Source: Pegea sp. RAD2-039
Lineage: Eukaryota; Chordata; Thaliacea; Salpida; Salpidae
Reading direction: 5' to 3'
DNA: 64,000 nucleotides
Assembly: GCA_034620365.1 (NCBI GenBank)
Contig: JAQGEQ010000270.1
Location: forward strand, 1,302,001-1,366,000
The notes beneath the pieces were generated by a model, which did not search any database, had not been told where the DNA came from, and was given only the letters and a program-made list of their open reading frames with translations. Made by a program: the position numbers and the translations under genes. How positions within the stretch are numbered: position 1 is the first letter of the stretch; every line of letters begins with the position of its first letter. This document shows, in pieces, positions 50,601-63,347 of the stretch.

Positions 50601-53600
50601 GAAAAATGTAGATTTGACTAATGAGTTTTATCATATTCAATTGATCACTTAATTAGCAGCAGCATTTTATAAGTTGCTAAATTTATCTAGAAACTTAAGT
50701 TACTTCGAAAGTAAATGTAATTAGACTCTAAATTATAAAATGTGAGTAATTACATTCACAAGAGCGTCATCCCTAATAACAGCTTGAAACAATAAACAAA
50801 AATTCATTAAGGGACTTAGACATTAATGTAAAGATATTGATGAAAATATATTTATGTTAGGATTATTTCCAAAATTTGTTCATACAAGGCAAAATGTTTT
50901 TAGCCAAAATAATATATTATTTTGATGTACTAATGCTTCCTATGTTAGTATTTATTGTACAATTTCTGTAATAATAAGATTAATTCTCCGGATTTACACA
51001 GGAAATATATTTTAGACATTTTACAAAAATCAATACATGGTTGAATTTGCTACAATATGGTAGAATATGAATGTTACTTAAAGTTGAATCATGCAAAAAG
51101 TTCAACTGAAATCTAATTACATCCAATTAAATTTAGATTAAAATTTCATCCTTTTGATATTTCACTTTTAAAAAAAAATGTCTTGTAAGCATTTGAGTTT
51201 GGAACTGTTAAAATGGGACTAGTTTAAATGTTATTGTAACTATTATGGAGTTTGTCCAATAAAATTTATACGAAATGATTGGAGTTTGTTAATTTTAAAA
51301 TTCAAAGAACTTTTTCATGTGAAAATTTTTTATTTAAGCAAAAAAATTGTAAAAAGTTTCAGTGATTTAGGATTACTTTTTGAAGTTTACAATTCTATAC
51401 AAGACTTTCTTCAGATTTGATTCTGCAATTTGTAAATGAAAAACAAATTAAAATTTAAAAGACTTTTAGTAATTAGATATTCCAACTGTTCTTATATAAC
51501 AGAGGTGTGAAGACCAGCAAGAGGCTTTTATAAACACTGCAAGCTAAACTCTAAATTGAATTAACAAATTTGATTATGTGGCGGCCTTTATGAAATGTTG
51601 ATTAAATTTGAATTTATTGTCGATCTAATCGAACGCCTACACAAAAATATAATAGTGATATCAGTACTGATGGCTGAAAAAAAGAACTTAAATATTTAAC
51701 AGTTGGTTGTAAAACCTTCAAAAGATGATCTTTATGCTTTTTACTCAATATTTGCAAATAATATTGAAGGCAAGACTAAAGTAAAAATTTGAAAAATAAA
51801 TAATTTATTTTTTGTCAATAATTAATTGAGAAAGGAAGGAGCTGGCAGTTCCACAAAAACCTTTGAAATACTTTATTCTATCGCTGGTATCAAGTGTTAG
51901 CATCAAGCCAAACCATCTTTGAGTCAATTTATAGAAATAATGATAGTAGCAAAAACGGATTGGACCATATTTTTTATAAAAATTTAGGATCTATTTTTAG
52001 CAAAATTACTGATTATCCATAAAACCACTTCTATCAGTTTTAAGTCATAAAAATTTGAGTAATAAAAAAGTACATATCAAAAAATTTATTGAATTGTTAG
52101 ATTTATTTTAAATTAGAAATGAGAATTTTAACCGATTGAATTTATTACTAACTATTATCAGAGTACTAATACTTGAATGTTTAAACATTAATTAAAAACC
52201 AACTATCATTTTGAAGGTAGTTTATAGGCATTATCAGCATGAAACTTTTGCAATGTTTACACTGCATCATAATTCTCAAACTCAAAATGTTTGTTCAAGC
52301 AAAATATATTGCAAAACATCACAATTCAAACTTTTAGTAATTATTTCATATGCTCGATTTGAGATACAAAGCAAACAACAGTTGCAAGAACTTATCACCA
52401 GTTTCAACAAACGATTGAACGAGTCATCTCATGATACAATTAACGGAAAAGTTTGAATATCTTAAAACTGATCTCTTAAAATTGATGCAGAGACTCAATA
52501 CATTTAAAACAATTAAAGGTCAATCAATTAATGTTAATTATCTAGTGCTGTCTAATTACTTATCGATGGCTGTAAGGCAAAGGTAAGTTTGAATAAGTTT
52601 AATGAAATGGAAGTGAGTCTAAATTACTAAAATTGAATACTGATAAATCTAAAAATTATATTAGTGAATGATTCCTACTTTGATTGGTGCCATGATAAAG
52701 ACTTGCTGCTGCCTGAACTACACGAGGTTTTGCTCCAATGTAAGCCAGGTTTACATTTGCCTTACGGCCATCTATCACAGGGTTAGGATCTTTACAAGCG
52801 CGATCTGCTCCAGGTTTATCAGCCATCGTCACCTGTATGACAGAAAAAGGTAAATCAGAAAGTACTTTGCTGTATAAAAGAAGCAATGGAAGTTTATTTT
52901 CGTTGAGCTAAGTTTAAATTATTTACTTAAAAAAAGATTTTTACCAAGCTTGGATGCAAATAAAAAAGTTTCAGAAAACAAAATGTACTAAAAACCAAAG
53001 AGAAAAAACAGATATAAAAAAAACAAAATGAAATTAGAGCTTTGTCAGTGTACACAATAGTACTTGGTTTTGATTGAGAAAAATTATCTAAGAGCAGCAT
53101 TGTTAGTTGTTAAATCACACAAATTAGCTAAATACTACCAAGAAGTATTTTAAACATATTTTTAATGAACAAACATAAGTGTGTATGATTCTATATACGC
53201 ATACATAAGCTACTAGATAAATATTGTTTGTTTAAAGCGTGCGCTTAAAGTTAACTCATATATGACAACGTTGCAGTTAGTTTTTGATGTGCAAACTGAG
53301 ATAAGTGGCTACCTACAGGTGCTGTTTTTCATACCTGATTGTAACTACTTAGTTTTGTTAGCTCAAAAGACAAAAACAACAAAAAGCTACAAAGATAACT
53401 TGATTACAAGCAGTTGATATTAGAATATAATTGATTTTAGAAACAAATTTTAGCTCTTCAAACAATGTTTAAACAGTAGAGGAACCGCTAATAATTTCAT
53501 AATTTTATATTTAGACTGAATCAATTAACAATTTTGTTATTTAAAAATAGTCGGCAAAAACGTTGAAATCAATAGATTTAGAGCTTTATAAACAACTTAA

Positions 53601-53989
53601 AAGCCCCCTATTACATATTAAATTAATCACATAAATTATTTCTCAAATATTATTTATCATTAAACACTTTTCATAAATCAATTATAAAGTAACATTTTTA
53701 ATTAAAATTTTTTAAACAACTTTTCAACGAAATTTCACCAGCAAAGTAGTGCTGCTAATCAGCTAATTAGTTGCTTATTAAACAAGAAAATGATTCGTTA
53801 GTAAAAAAAAAGATCACTCACAAATCCATAGCCACGAGATTTACCACTTTGTCGATCAGTAATAACAACTGCTTCGTCTATTTCACCAAAGTTGGCAAAG
53901 TATTCCCGAAGAGAGCTATCCGTAGTATGGTAGGGCAAACCTCCAACAAATATTTTAGTGTAGGTGGTATCTTTCTGCTGTATAGACAT
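44668..53989 (-). CDS. RBM24: RBM24/RBM38 (SUP-12)-type RNA-binding protein
   Basis: Single-RRM regulator of alternative splicing and mRNA stability; vertebrate members act in muscle and cell-cycle control. Exons, high to low: 53989-53822, 52832-52703, 49348-49303, 45249-45047, 44984-44668. Phases close, giving 287 residues from the Met of [17 protein letters not shown]. The RRM has RNP2 (KIFVGGLP) and RNP1 (KSRGYGFV), followed by the family signature [20 protein letters not shown]. The rest is Ala/Gln/Tyr/Pro-rich low complexity ending AAAGDRF, comparable to the Ala-rich tails of RBM24/38. The 46-nt exon at 49303 encodes [14 protein letters not shown], matching the 'FGIP...YV' segment after the RRM in relatives. 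Two introns exceed 3 kb. An open in-frame extension lies upstream of the chosen Met (separate entry). Whether it is RBM24 or RBM38 cannot be told, since the vertebrate pair arose by duplication. Confidence 0.93.
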
Positions 53990-54805
53990 GGTAGCTGGTC
54001 TACCGGCACTATTGATTGGTGTATGAGAAGATGAGGTGACTGAAACAGCTGCTGAGGTTCGAATTGTGTCACTTGCTGCTTGTAGATGCTGCTGCTGGTT
54101 GCTATTAGGTGAAGTGAGTTGCTTACTTGCGACTGCTTGATTTAAAACAAGTGTGGCGGGTGAAGATTGTTGTAGTTGCGCTTGGGCGGCGATTACACGA
54201 TTCGCTGGATTTTGTATAAGCTGCGGGGCACGCAACACCTGCTGGTGATGGACAATGGTTCCTAAGGGGCCTGCTTGGGCCAGTTGAGGAAAACGAAGCA
54301 AGACGTTATTAGTGAGGCCGGCTGCAGTCAACTGCTGGTTGATTGCTGGATTATTTAAGGTGAGAATTTGTGCTTGGTTTGCTACAGCGGCTGTATTACT
54401 TTGAGCAGCTATCTGAGTACTGTTAGGTGCAACAAGGCGGGCAATTTTAGCTGCGTTTGAACTATCGACTACAGTGAAATCAGTAGATGGAGTTTCTTGC
54501 TTGATTTCCACTGTACTAGCACCCGCCACAAATGATGATGTTGACGAAGAAGGACTAAAAGCTTTCCGTTTACGCGCACTGCAATCCACAATGCTTGCTT
54601 CGTAGCCTTCCGTAGTTGTAGTAGAGGACTCCACAACCTTTTGATGCTGATGTTGATTAAAGACTTGATCTGTTGACGTCTCAATTTCTTGCACAATTGC
54701 GTCTTCTGTCAGATCAGTAGGATTTATAAGAGATAAAGATATGACAGGCGAGTTGGAATCGGATTCAGATTTTAACTCCACCTTTTCAAGTTGGTACAAA
54801 ATCAA
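53990..54805 (-). CDS. In-frame N-terminal extension of the RBM24-type gene, about 270 codons
   Basis: The frame of the RRM exon stays open for some 272 codons upstream of the canonical Met. It encodes an acidic/Ser-rich start ([16 protein letters not shown]), a basic SARKRKAF patch that could be a nuclear signal, an IKQE sumoylation-like site, and then Gln/Ala/Asn-rich low-complexity sequence up to the RRM. No ATG opens it; 54,805 is only the limit of a non-ATG frame, so it must be entered by splicing from an upstream exon. A likely acceptor is the AAG before GTGGAGTT near 54,780, or one further upstream. Vertebrate RBM24/38 lack such a region. Confidence 0.65.
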
Positions 54806-57800
54806 AAAATCTTTGAAAGGAACGACAAACTAAAGTGGATGTTTTCAGCTCTTCAAAAGGACATTAATGTCTTATAAAACAATAGTTCTTAGAACAGATA
54901 CTAAAAATCTGAAAACTTTGTAATAATGAATTTGTTAGAAATTTTTGTAATAACAACTTTAACTGCATAGGCACCAACATAATAAACAAACATTTCAATG
55001 ATAAAATTTACCTAAAATAATAAAACACTAATTCCTAACTAACAGTAAAAACAATTAAAAATTAAATAGATAAACACTCAATTTTCTTCTAGTAGAACAA
55101 CACTTAAGACACTTAAAAATGAAATCTCATGAAAATTGGTCTGAAGCTACTACTCAAAACACTCCATGGCTTCTCTTCCCTTTCTGCATGACTTAACAAA
55201 AAAGACTCGAAAAAGCTTGGTAGTTAACTTAAGCGGTTGCTTCCATTGGTAACTGTGTTCGAGACTAAAGTCTACCAGTATTATAACCAGGGCTACCCAG
55301 TCGAAATAGTCGACGTATCACCTGTCATGCACCAGGTAGTGATAGGAAAGATAATCATCAAACAATGAGAATATGAGTACAGAGGTGTTTTGTCAGCTTG
55401 CTGTATCCCGGTACTGACCTTATTATATCAAACTCACTTTTTAGGTGAATGTGCAAATCGCGCACGCTAGCCTCGTGAGATGTCCGTAGTCGTTACGCTT
55501 CACTGATCAGTGTTAAACCAAATAGCTGCTGTTAAGAATAGGTGGACAATGCTCGTTCGTAGCAAGTATGGAAAAATCACCAGTAAATTCATTTGACTAA
55601 TAAAACCGAGCTAAGACATAGCTGCTACTAGCCAAAACAAAAATCATACCAGCTTTAATCATCAAACAAAAAAATTCTGACAATATCTATTGAAGAATCA
55701 TAATAACAAAAAATTTGGACTTACGTTATTGTACGTCTGATTTCTTCTCACTAAACAATAAGAAACTTTAACGCTAGAGTCGCTGTACTAATTTTTTTAT
55801 ATATGCGTCTCTCACTTACAAAACATCTCTATCAGTGCTAGTTAGCTCTTTCTTATAAAAAAGTTGAAGTGCTATCAAAAAACTCGATAAAAAACAAGTT
55901 ATTGAAAAACTTATTACTGATGATTACGAAAACCACTTACATAACTTTCGCTATAAATATATGTTATAGTAATATTAACAAAACGTGAAACTTCAAAAAA
56001 ATGTTTAAGGCAATAAATGAGCAATATGAATAAATTTTTTGATGTGTGTGTTGAGTTACACATTGAAAACCCTTTCAGCTGTCATCCATTTTACTTTAGA
56101 AGAGGCTGGCTAGTCACAAAAATTAATTCCTGATACAATTTTATCAGGCTTTGATTTAAAAAAGTTTAAATATAATATTTTATAATATTTTTATTAAAAA
56201 TTTTGACAAAAAAAATTGAGAAAAAATATATAAACTACTTGAAAAATGAGACTTTAAATATTATACAATTTCTCACATCTTAAATCAATAATTAAAAAGT
56301 GACAACATGTTAAGTTCAAATTATCGAGTATGCTATTGTACAGTAAAAAACAAAACTTTAATATTTCAGTGACAACCCAAGCTCAAATGAACACACACTA
56401 AAACTGATTGATAAAAATATAAAATCAAAAAAAAAAAATGATAACAAAGCTTTTTTGTATCTACAAATAAACTACATTTGAAAAATATTTAGAGAAATAT
56501 TTATAACAAAAGTTTAACTACAGATGAAAGCATACCCAACAAACCATTCAGTTTTTTCTAGCAAAAATAACATGGAAAAAATTAATTGCCATAAATGAAA
56601 GCTATTTGGAAGAAATAACAACATGATTACAATATGAAGCCGTATATTGATTCATCATTAATGGTCCATGAGAAAGTTTGACTCTTTCACTTTTTTCTAC
56701 TACCATTGATTGTCAAAAATCGTTTACTCGACTTTAAAAAGCAAGCCATTCTATTCTATAGATAACGCTTTTAAGAGATTTCAAAAAACAGTAAGTATAA
56801 ATTCAAATGACTTATAGTTTCTATACAATAAAGGTTATTTGAATAAAAAAACTTAAATAAATACCTCATAAGAAGATGTTATTACATTTGAGCATTAAAT
56901 TTTCACAATTTCAGCAAATATTAAAAACACAATTACAGAAAAATAATGTTAAAACTTCTTCAGATGATTATACGTTCCCACTTAAAAATTTCTATAGCAC
57001 AAAATGTATTTACAATTTCTATGAATTGCTTGGATCTCTTCAAAGTATGAGTTTCTGATTAAAAAAACGTAAAAGTGTGAAAGATGAAACAATGATTTGA
57101 ATATTCCAATTTGACTGTTAGAATTTACGAGTAGATACAAAACTACAGTAGCTGTAAAAATTGGCTGATTTCTACTACGGTTTATTAGTAAATTTTTTGC
57201 ATAAATGAATAGAAAGCTTAAAAATGAGAACACATTCATGATTCAATTCAAAAGAATTTTCCCCAATTTTAAGAGGAACCACTAGATTTCCTTAAAAAGC
57301 TCAGTATGTGCTTACTTCAATAAAATCTGTAAGCGATTTTCATGATGATAGCTTCTTACGTAATTATCAAATTACAAAGTAATCCTTAAGTAACATGAGT
57401 TTTATCATAGAAGCTGCTCAATTCTAAAACTAGTTCGATAAAAGCTCTTACATTAATAACTGTAATGACTGTAAAACTGAAGAAAATCCTTATACTTACA
57501 AAAACAATTGGTGTCATACAAGAAGGCTACTAAGTAATAGTTATCACAAAAAACATTATAACTCATATTATACAGTGTCAAACGTTATATCAGTCGACTG
57601 TCTAGTATCAAGTTCTGATACCAGCCTGTCAAGTAGAGACTGTATGCTTCTAGTCTTTAGCAAGCGTTAGTCATTTGTACGCATCAGTGCAAGCTTGTAA
57701 CTTGTGCTTCTTTTTGTAGTGTTTAATGATTAATCAAAAGTTTCAGCATATACGTTGTGCCAGTTTGTGGTATCTAGTTTTTATAATGAAAATCTACGCT

Positions 57801-57945
57801 TTTCTGCGCTATCAAATTTTAGTCATAATTTTCATGCACGCTTATAGAAAATATTAGAAACAAACATTGGCAAGATTAAAAAAGATAAAATACTAATTAT
57901 CTCTTGTTGACTACTGATTGCATCTAGTTTTAAAATAATACAAGA
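54806..57945. other. Upstream flank of the RBM24-type gene; no other gene seen
   Basis: The block at about 55,140-55,560 is markedly less AT-rich and includes an ATTGG (CCAAT-type) box near 55,244. It probably holds the 5' UTR exon and promoter of the minus-strand gene. The remainder is AT-rich without supported open frames. Confidence 0.4.
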
Positions 57946-58007
57946 GATATGAAGACGGTTACAACAATATAACTCTCAATATAAGATGGTTACAACAATA
58001 TAACTCT
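57946..58007. repeat. 31-bp tandem duplication
   Basis: Two adjacent copies share GGTTACAACAATATAACTCT, with a few differences in the first ten bases. A small, recent-looking local duplication. Confidence 0.85.
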
Positions 58008-59850
58008 GCAAAAAAGTTTACCATCAAAGTAAAAACTGACTCGAACTATTATGTGCCTTTAAGCAACTGTTAGAGCTTGCTGTAACCTTTATTTTATGCT
58101 TGGTTGCGCTTCGCTTATATTTAGCTTGATATTAAAGTTAGTACATACTTAACAACTTTCAATATACATCTAGGGTACGAACAAAACTATTTTTAGTTGA
58201 TTAGGAAATCACTTAATAAAATGTGTTGAAGTAAATATTGATATTTAACTTTTACTTAATATAAATCATTATTTCCTATTACGAAAAGTAATTGAATTTT
58301 GTGATTTATAGTTTACTAAGTAATATAAAAGTAGAAAGTTTTGCAAAATCATAAAGTAAACCCTAATATATTAAAATAATCTATCTAATGTCTCTCAAAA
58401 AAATCTCGTTTTAACTTAAGAGCATCTTAGCCACGTTGTATAAAAACCAGTAAATTTCAGCAGGCTGCTTCGTTTAAACTATCGGCCAAGCACCGCGCGA
58501 AAGAAAACCACTTCTCCTAACTTATTCTAGCCAATCGAAAAGCTAGTAAGATAAAATGCGAGCAATTTTATGACAGCTACCGGATAAAAATTGTATTCTT
58601 ATGTATGTAAAAAATAGTTTATAAAATAGCATGTAAAGAAGATGAGTAAAACCAATAAAATATTTTTTAAAATTTTTTGTTGTTAGTTTATCGTGATCAA
58701 GAATATTTAAATCAATTTCTATAGTTTAATTTTTCTCCAGCAGTATCTGCTGGATATTAATAGAGCAAAAACGATTAACTAATTGTATACTAAAAAAATT
58801 AATAGGCACAAGTAATAACCTAAAATTAAATTACAGCTAATTTGTACAAATATCTAATAAATATTTAGTAAATTCAAGATAACCAACTTATTTCTCTCTT
58901 ACATATGTGGCCAGCATAATGTTTCTGAAATTTCATTGCATTTATAAAGTCATTGACCAACAATTGAAAAAGTTATAGTTTATATAGCGATGTCAATTAA
59001 AACTTTAAGATTTATTAATGGAAGCTTTATTATGAAGAGTAATTTGTCTTTTAATTTATTCTAAGCATAGTATTTATTTTAAAATAAATAAAGTTAGAAT
59101 ATTTTTCTGCGATTTTGTATGTTGCTGTTTTACATTTTTTCTTGATAATGATAAGATAATTATATATATTTATGATTTATTTATCTCTTTTTTTATCAGT
59201 TTATTATAAAATAAATTTGTTATTAGCCACACTTCAAACCTATTTCCTTATCTTTTTATTTTATCTGGCTTTGAGTCTCTTATGTTCACTAAAAGCATTT
59301 AAACTTAAAAAATATTAAAATAAAAAAACTAATTTTTAAAACAGTATAATAGCTTTTTTCTAAAGAAAGTTTTTCCAAGTTAACGAGCTTTTGATAACTA
59401 TATTGTTTCACTTTTAAATTAACTTTTTAGCTGTTTTAGTTTTATCAAAAAGGGTTTTTACACCTCAAATTTAAAATTATATAACTAGATATTGAGCTGT
59501 TGAATTCAGAACAAATATATATATTATAAAAATAATAAAAGCCAGAAAAGCTGTAGCTGGTTTTTAGTAATAAATAAGAAAAGTAAAATTTAGAAAAAAT
59601 TTGTTTCAAGTTATAATATTTCAAAATGTTGTGATTCCTTTCACTTTATTTTATTAATTGCGACGTAATTGCATTTTGCAATAAACTTTTAAAACTTCTT
59701 TTTATCAGATTTTTAGTCTATTTTACTAATCATACTATTAAATAAATTAAAAAGAAAACTTTTTAGAATTAGCCTATGTTGCATAAATAAATTATTTCAT
59801 TCTTTTGTAATTCCCAAAAATCTTATTTTTTAGCTTTCAGAATATTTATT
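58008..59850. other. Intergenic, no gene seen
   Basis: AT-rich. A less AT-rich patch at about 58,420-58,560 has no open frame of interest. Confidence 0.45.
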
Positions 59851-60072
59851 ATGATAATTCTTAATAATCTTGAAAATACTTTTTATGATGTTGAAATTAA
59901 ACCAGAATATACGATATTAGAAGTCAAAAAACTGATTGAAAGAGATTATGAAATCCCATCTAATCAACAGGTTCTTATGCTTGAACGTTTAGTTTTAGAT
60001 AATGACAGAACTATTGAATCATACAAAACTGACTGTTTTTCTATTCTACAATTAAAATTAATCCGAAATTAA
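59851..60072 (+). CDS. 73-residue ubiquitin-like protein lacking Gly-Gly
   Basis: One uninterrupted frame from ATG to stop aligns with ubiquitin along its whole length and with its core spacing. MIILNNLEN matches strand 1, TILEVKKLIERDYEIP matches the TIENVKAKIQDKEGIP helix, NQQVLML matches DQQRLIF, and LDNDRTIESY matches LEDGRTLSDY. The protein stops at LQLKLIRN, just where ubiquitin continues to its conjugating Gly-Gly, so it cannot be conjugated as written. The Ile44-patch position is Met/Leu. It could be a free-standing Ubl partner protein, a diverged member of a known Ubl family, or the first exon of a longer gene, although the in-frame stop argues against the last. A TTTCAG lies just upstream, so a 5' non-coding exon is possible. 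Confidence 0.65.
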   Translation: MIILNNLENTFYDVEIKPEYTILEVKKLIERDYEIPSNQQVLMLERLVLDNDRTIESYKTDCFSILQLKLIRN

Positions 60073-61750
60073 TCAAAGATGTCTTTTGTATAATTTAAGC
60101 GACTTATATTTCTCTTATTTTTCTTTATCTATAACAGCTTTTTGTTGCCCTTATTTTGTACCAGATATTATAAACAGTTTGAAACATATTTGTGCTATAA
60201 TTGAGTTTTTTTTATCTCAAGTAATTTTTCATAAATAAAAAAAACTGTTCCAAAAACCATTTTCTGTTTATAGTTATCAATTATTTTCTACTTAATATAA
60301 GTAAAATCGAATAAATAAAAAATTTTCGAATATACTTTAACATACATTTTGCATATTTTTCACCATGAATTTCTATTGCAAGTTTTCCTGATGAAAAAAA
60401 ATTGTTTTATTTATCAGCAGGTATATTAGATAAGATGGACTAGTAATTAAGACGATTGACATTTATCATTTGAAATTATTAAGTAAGTTTAAATAAACTA
60501 TCATTTTTTTAGAAAGATAGAAAAATGAGTAATAAGGAGATTTATTATCAAGTTGGAGATAATATTTAATACCTTACAAAACTTGTATTGTTGTAATTGT
60601 AAGTTTCTTAATTTCTACTTCGACATTGAATAAACGGCAATTTGTTTTATATTTGTGAAAAATACGAAATAAACAGGAAGTGAAAATTATAAGAGAATAC
60701 TTCGAATGTTTGCATAACAGGGAAGATGAATTTTTGATTAAGTTTTGGTTCAAACCTTTAGAAAAGACAAATAATTGATAAAAAATATTTTTTGCTGAGC
60801 AAAAACTCTTACTCACAACACCAAGATTTGGCTCATAAAAACTTTTTGATATAAATCGTGTCACAGATAAATTCAAATACGAACAGAAGTCATTCTCTTT
60901 TACATACTTTAATAGAAGTCTGTAAACTTTTCTAAAATTAAAAAGTTAGACAAAAAAATAAGTAGAATAACTTTTTGATGATAGCAAATTTATATATTTT
61001 TGACTAATTTCACAGTGATACAACTACAATTTGTTCTAATCTTACTGCAAAGAAAATTAAAGTTAGGTATTTTTATTTATTTTGATATAAAGATGTAAAA
61101 GTGGTATTTACACTCATAATTTTTATATAGATGATTTTGTGAATTGTAAATGATTGCAACAAATTAGATGACATTATAATTTCTAAAAATAACGACAGCT
61201 TGATAATAAATTCACCAGCACAGTCAGAGAAAACTATTTTTCTAGAAATTTAGATCAATTAAATTCTGGGTTATAAATTTGAAATTATGTTGTAATAAAA
61301 TCGATTTCAATCTCTTGTTGTTATTTTATAAAATTAAGCATACAGATAAAAAAGTGTAAAAAAGAGAGTTTTGTATTTGAAAATCAAGATAATAAAACAC
61401 TAATATGAAAATTGTTGTATTCATTATGAACAAAAATATGAAATTAAAGATCATTGTTTACAAGTAGAACGGTTAGTATGACATTTATCATAATAAAGTT
61501 GACCTTTCAAAAGTCAACTTATTAGAAGTCACACTTTTATGACATCTTTATTATCAAAATGTTTATACAACAGACTATTTTTAGTAACTTAACAGTTGGT
61601 TTAATTACAAAGTAACATCACTAGCATAATATGTATATATAAACTACTGATTTTAATCTTCAAATGTAATCAAAAAAATTGTTTTATGATAAATACAATG
61701 AACATATAAGATTAATTTTTTTTTTAAATACTTTAACTAAATATTTGACA
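60073..61750. other. Intergenic, no gene seen
   Basis: AT-rich. It holds probable poly(A) sites of both neighbours: AATAAA near 60,233 (plus) and near 61,550 (minus). An exact 8-bp inverted repeat AAGTTGAC/GTCAACTT with a short loop lies at 61,497-61,520. Confidence 0.45.
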
Positions 61751-63014
61751 TCATAAACCACAACTGAAACCATGTTTTATAAACTCATTGAAAGTTAAAG
61801 CATCTATTCTTGGTCCAGTTCTACATTTTTGTTCCAAAAATGCAGTAAGTGGTGAAACAAGAGGATCAGCTAAGCTTGTATCCCATTTAACTTCAGTAAT
61901 GTTCAGTAAGGTCCTAATTTCTTTAGTAATATGCATGATATGCTTAAAATCATGAATCCCAACCCTTGGAAGATTGCTACAATTTAACATGAAATACAAA
62001 AAGTTGTTTTATCAATTCATAATATTAGCTTTTAGGAAACTAATTCAGTTATACATGATGATAAAACAACATAAAGCTAATTTGAATTAGCATAAAATTA
62101 TGATAACTTCATCAAGATATTTTTCTGATGCATAAATATTTTAAATAACAGTATAAAAATCATAAAATTTTATAAATATAGAACATGTTAGTGATTAATA
62201 ATGATTTATCTCATAAACATTTTTAGACAATAATGTTTGCCATAAAAAAACTATCATAATTTTAAAGTTTATTTGACAAGTATAAAATATATTTCAATTC
62301 TATAACTTCAAGAAATTAGAATAATTATGACCAGTTTTACAACAACATTTTAACTGATTTACTTACCATTCTTATAACTTGAACAACTACTACTTCTTAA
62401 ATATGATTAAATTCTGAATATGATTAAAATATTATATATAGTATAAAACTAGTTCAAATTTTAAAAAATACTGTAATTATAATCAACACTATCTATAACT
62501 TTAAATAAGCTTATAACTCCTAATCAAAATGAAGAATAAAGTAAATTTAGTTTAATAAAAAAAAATTATTCACCATCTTTAAAATAAAATTTTTTCTTAA
62601 ATCAATTGATAATATTAAAATAATAAGTAACCCCATGATTAGAAATTTTTTCTACAATAAACTTACAAAGTATATAAAAAGTTAGGAAGTTAAATTGTAT
62701 GAGCTATCTAATCATAATTGTTAGATATTTAGAGTCTTTATCATATAAATGTGAACATAATTGGTAAAATATCTCAATAATAATATTAGAAAATATTCAA
62801 TTATAGTTATAAATCAAACAAAGAATTACCTTGCAGTGAGTAAAATCATTTTTCGGCCATTAATGAAGTTAGTTTTTATACATGTTTGATACTGTGGTAA
62901 ACCTATAGATTCAAACCATTTAGAAACATCTTCTATTGACCATTCAACACATGATGGAACAACTTCAATATTTTCTTGAACAACAGATTCTTGGACGAGA
63001 GACAAATCAGACAT
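61751..63014 (-). CDS. SAMD15: SAM-domain protein, SAMD15-like, two exons
   Basis: Small protein of 136 residues from exons 63014-62830 and 61976-61751, joined in phase 2 at the codon for Ser in TASNLPRVG. The SAM domain occupies about residues 22-87: VEWSIEDVSKWFESIGLPQY, then INGRKMI, then SNLPRVGIHDF. The following LTAFLEQKCRTGPRIDALTFNEFIKHG matches the segment that follows the SAM domain in vertebrate SAMD15, which supports orthology rather than a generic SAM domain. Vertebrate SAMD15 has a long Glu-rich N-terminal region that is absent here; this gene starts 21 residues before the SAM domain. Function in the family is poorly known, with expression mainly in testis and ciliated cells. 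The intron is 853 nt. Confidence 0.9.
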
Positions 63015-63086
63015 TGGTATTATATAAGAAATAGTTTAAATGAATGTAAATATAACTTATTTGTTTGATTGCAGGTAGATAGTGTT

Positions 63087-63347
63087 ATGGCAACTGAGAG
63101 GCAAAGACATTATGGAGCATATGTTTTGTTTAACTTGCAAGTTTACTTTTATCGTAAGCTACCAAAGTTCATTTTTATTAAAACATTTAATTTTACTTTG
63201 ATTTTTTTTGGAATTTTCTCAAGATTTATTTGTGAAATATTTCTAATGTATTCTATTTTGTTATCAGTTTTTACAGAAGCACAAAATATCATCTTTAAAG
63301 CAATTATGTATTCCAAATATTTAGATAGAAAAAGAAGTATTTATTAG
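63087..63347 (+). CDS. Hypothetical 86-residue membrane protein, doubtful
   Basis: An ATG frame, MATERQRHYGAYVLFNL..., with a hydrophobic stretch at about residues 27-60 that could form one or two membrane helices, then a basic end. It starts 73 nt from the SAMD15-like start on the opposite strand, so the two could share a divergent promoter. A TTGCAG acceptor-like site lies just upstream. I do not recognise the protein, and Phe/Ile/Leu-rich frames arise easily in AT-rich DNA. Confidence 0.22.
   Translation: MATERQRHYGAYVLFNLQVYFYRKLPKFIFIKTFNFTLIFFGIFSRFICEIFLMYSILLSVFTEAQNIIFKAIMYSKYLDRKRSIY

Noticed and set aside
54469-54696. Alternative minus-strand frame within the RBM24-type extension
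   Set aside because: It overlaps the longer frame that continues into the RRM and has no similarity of its own.
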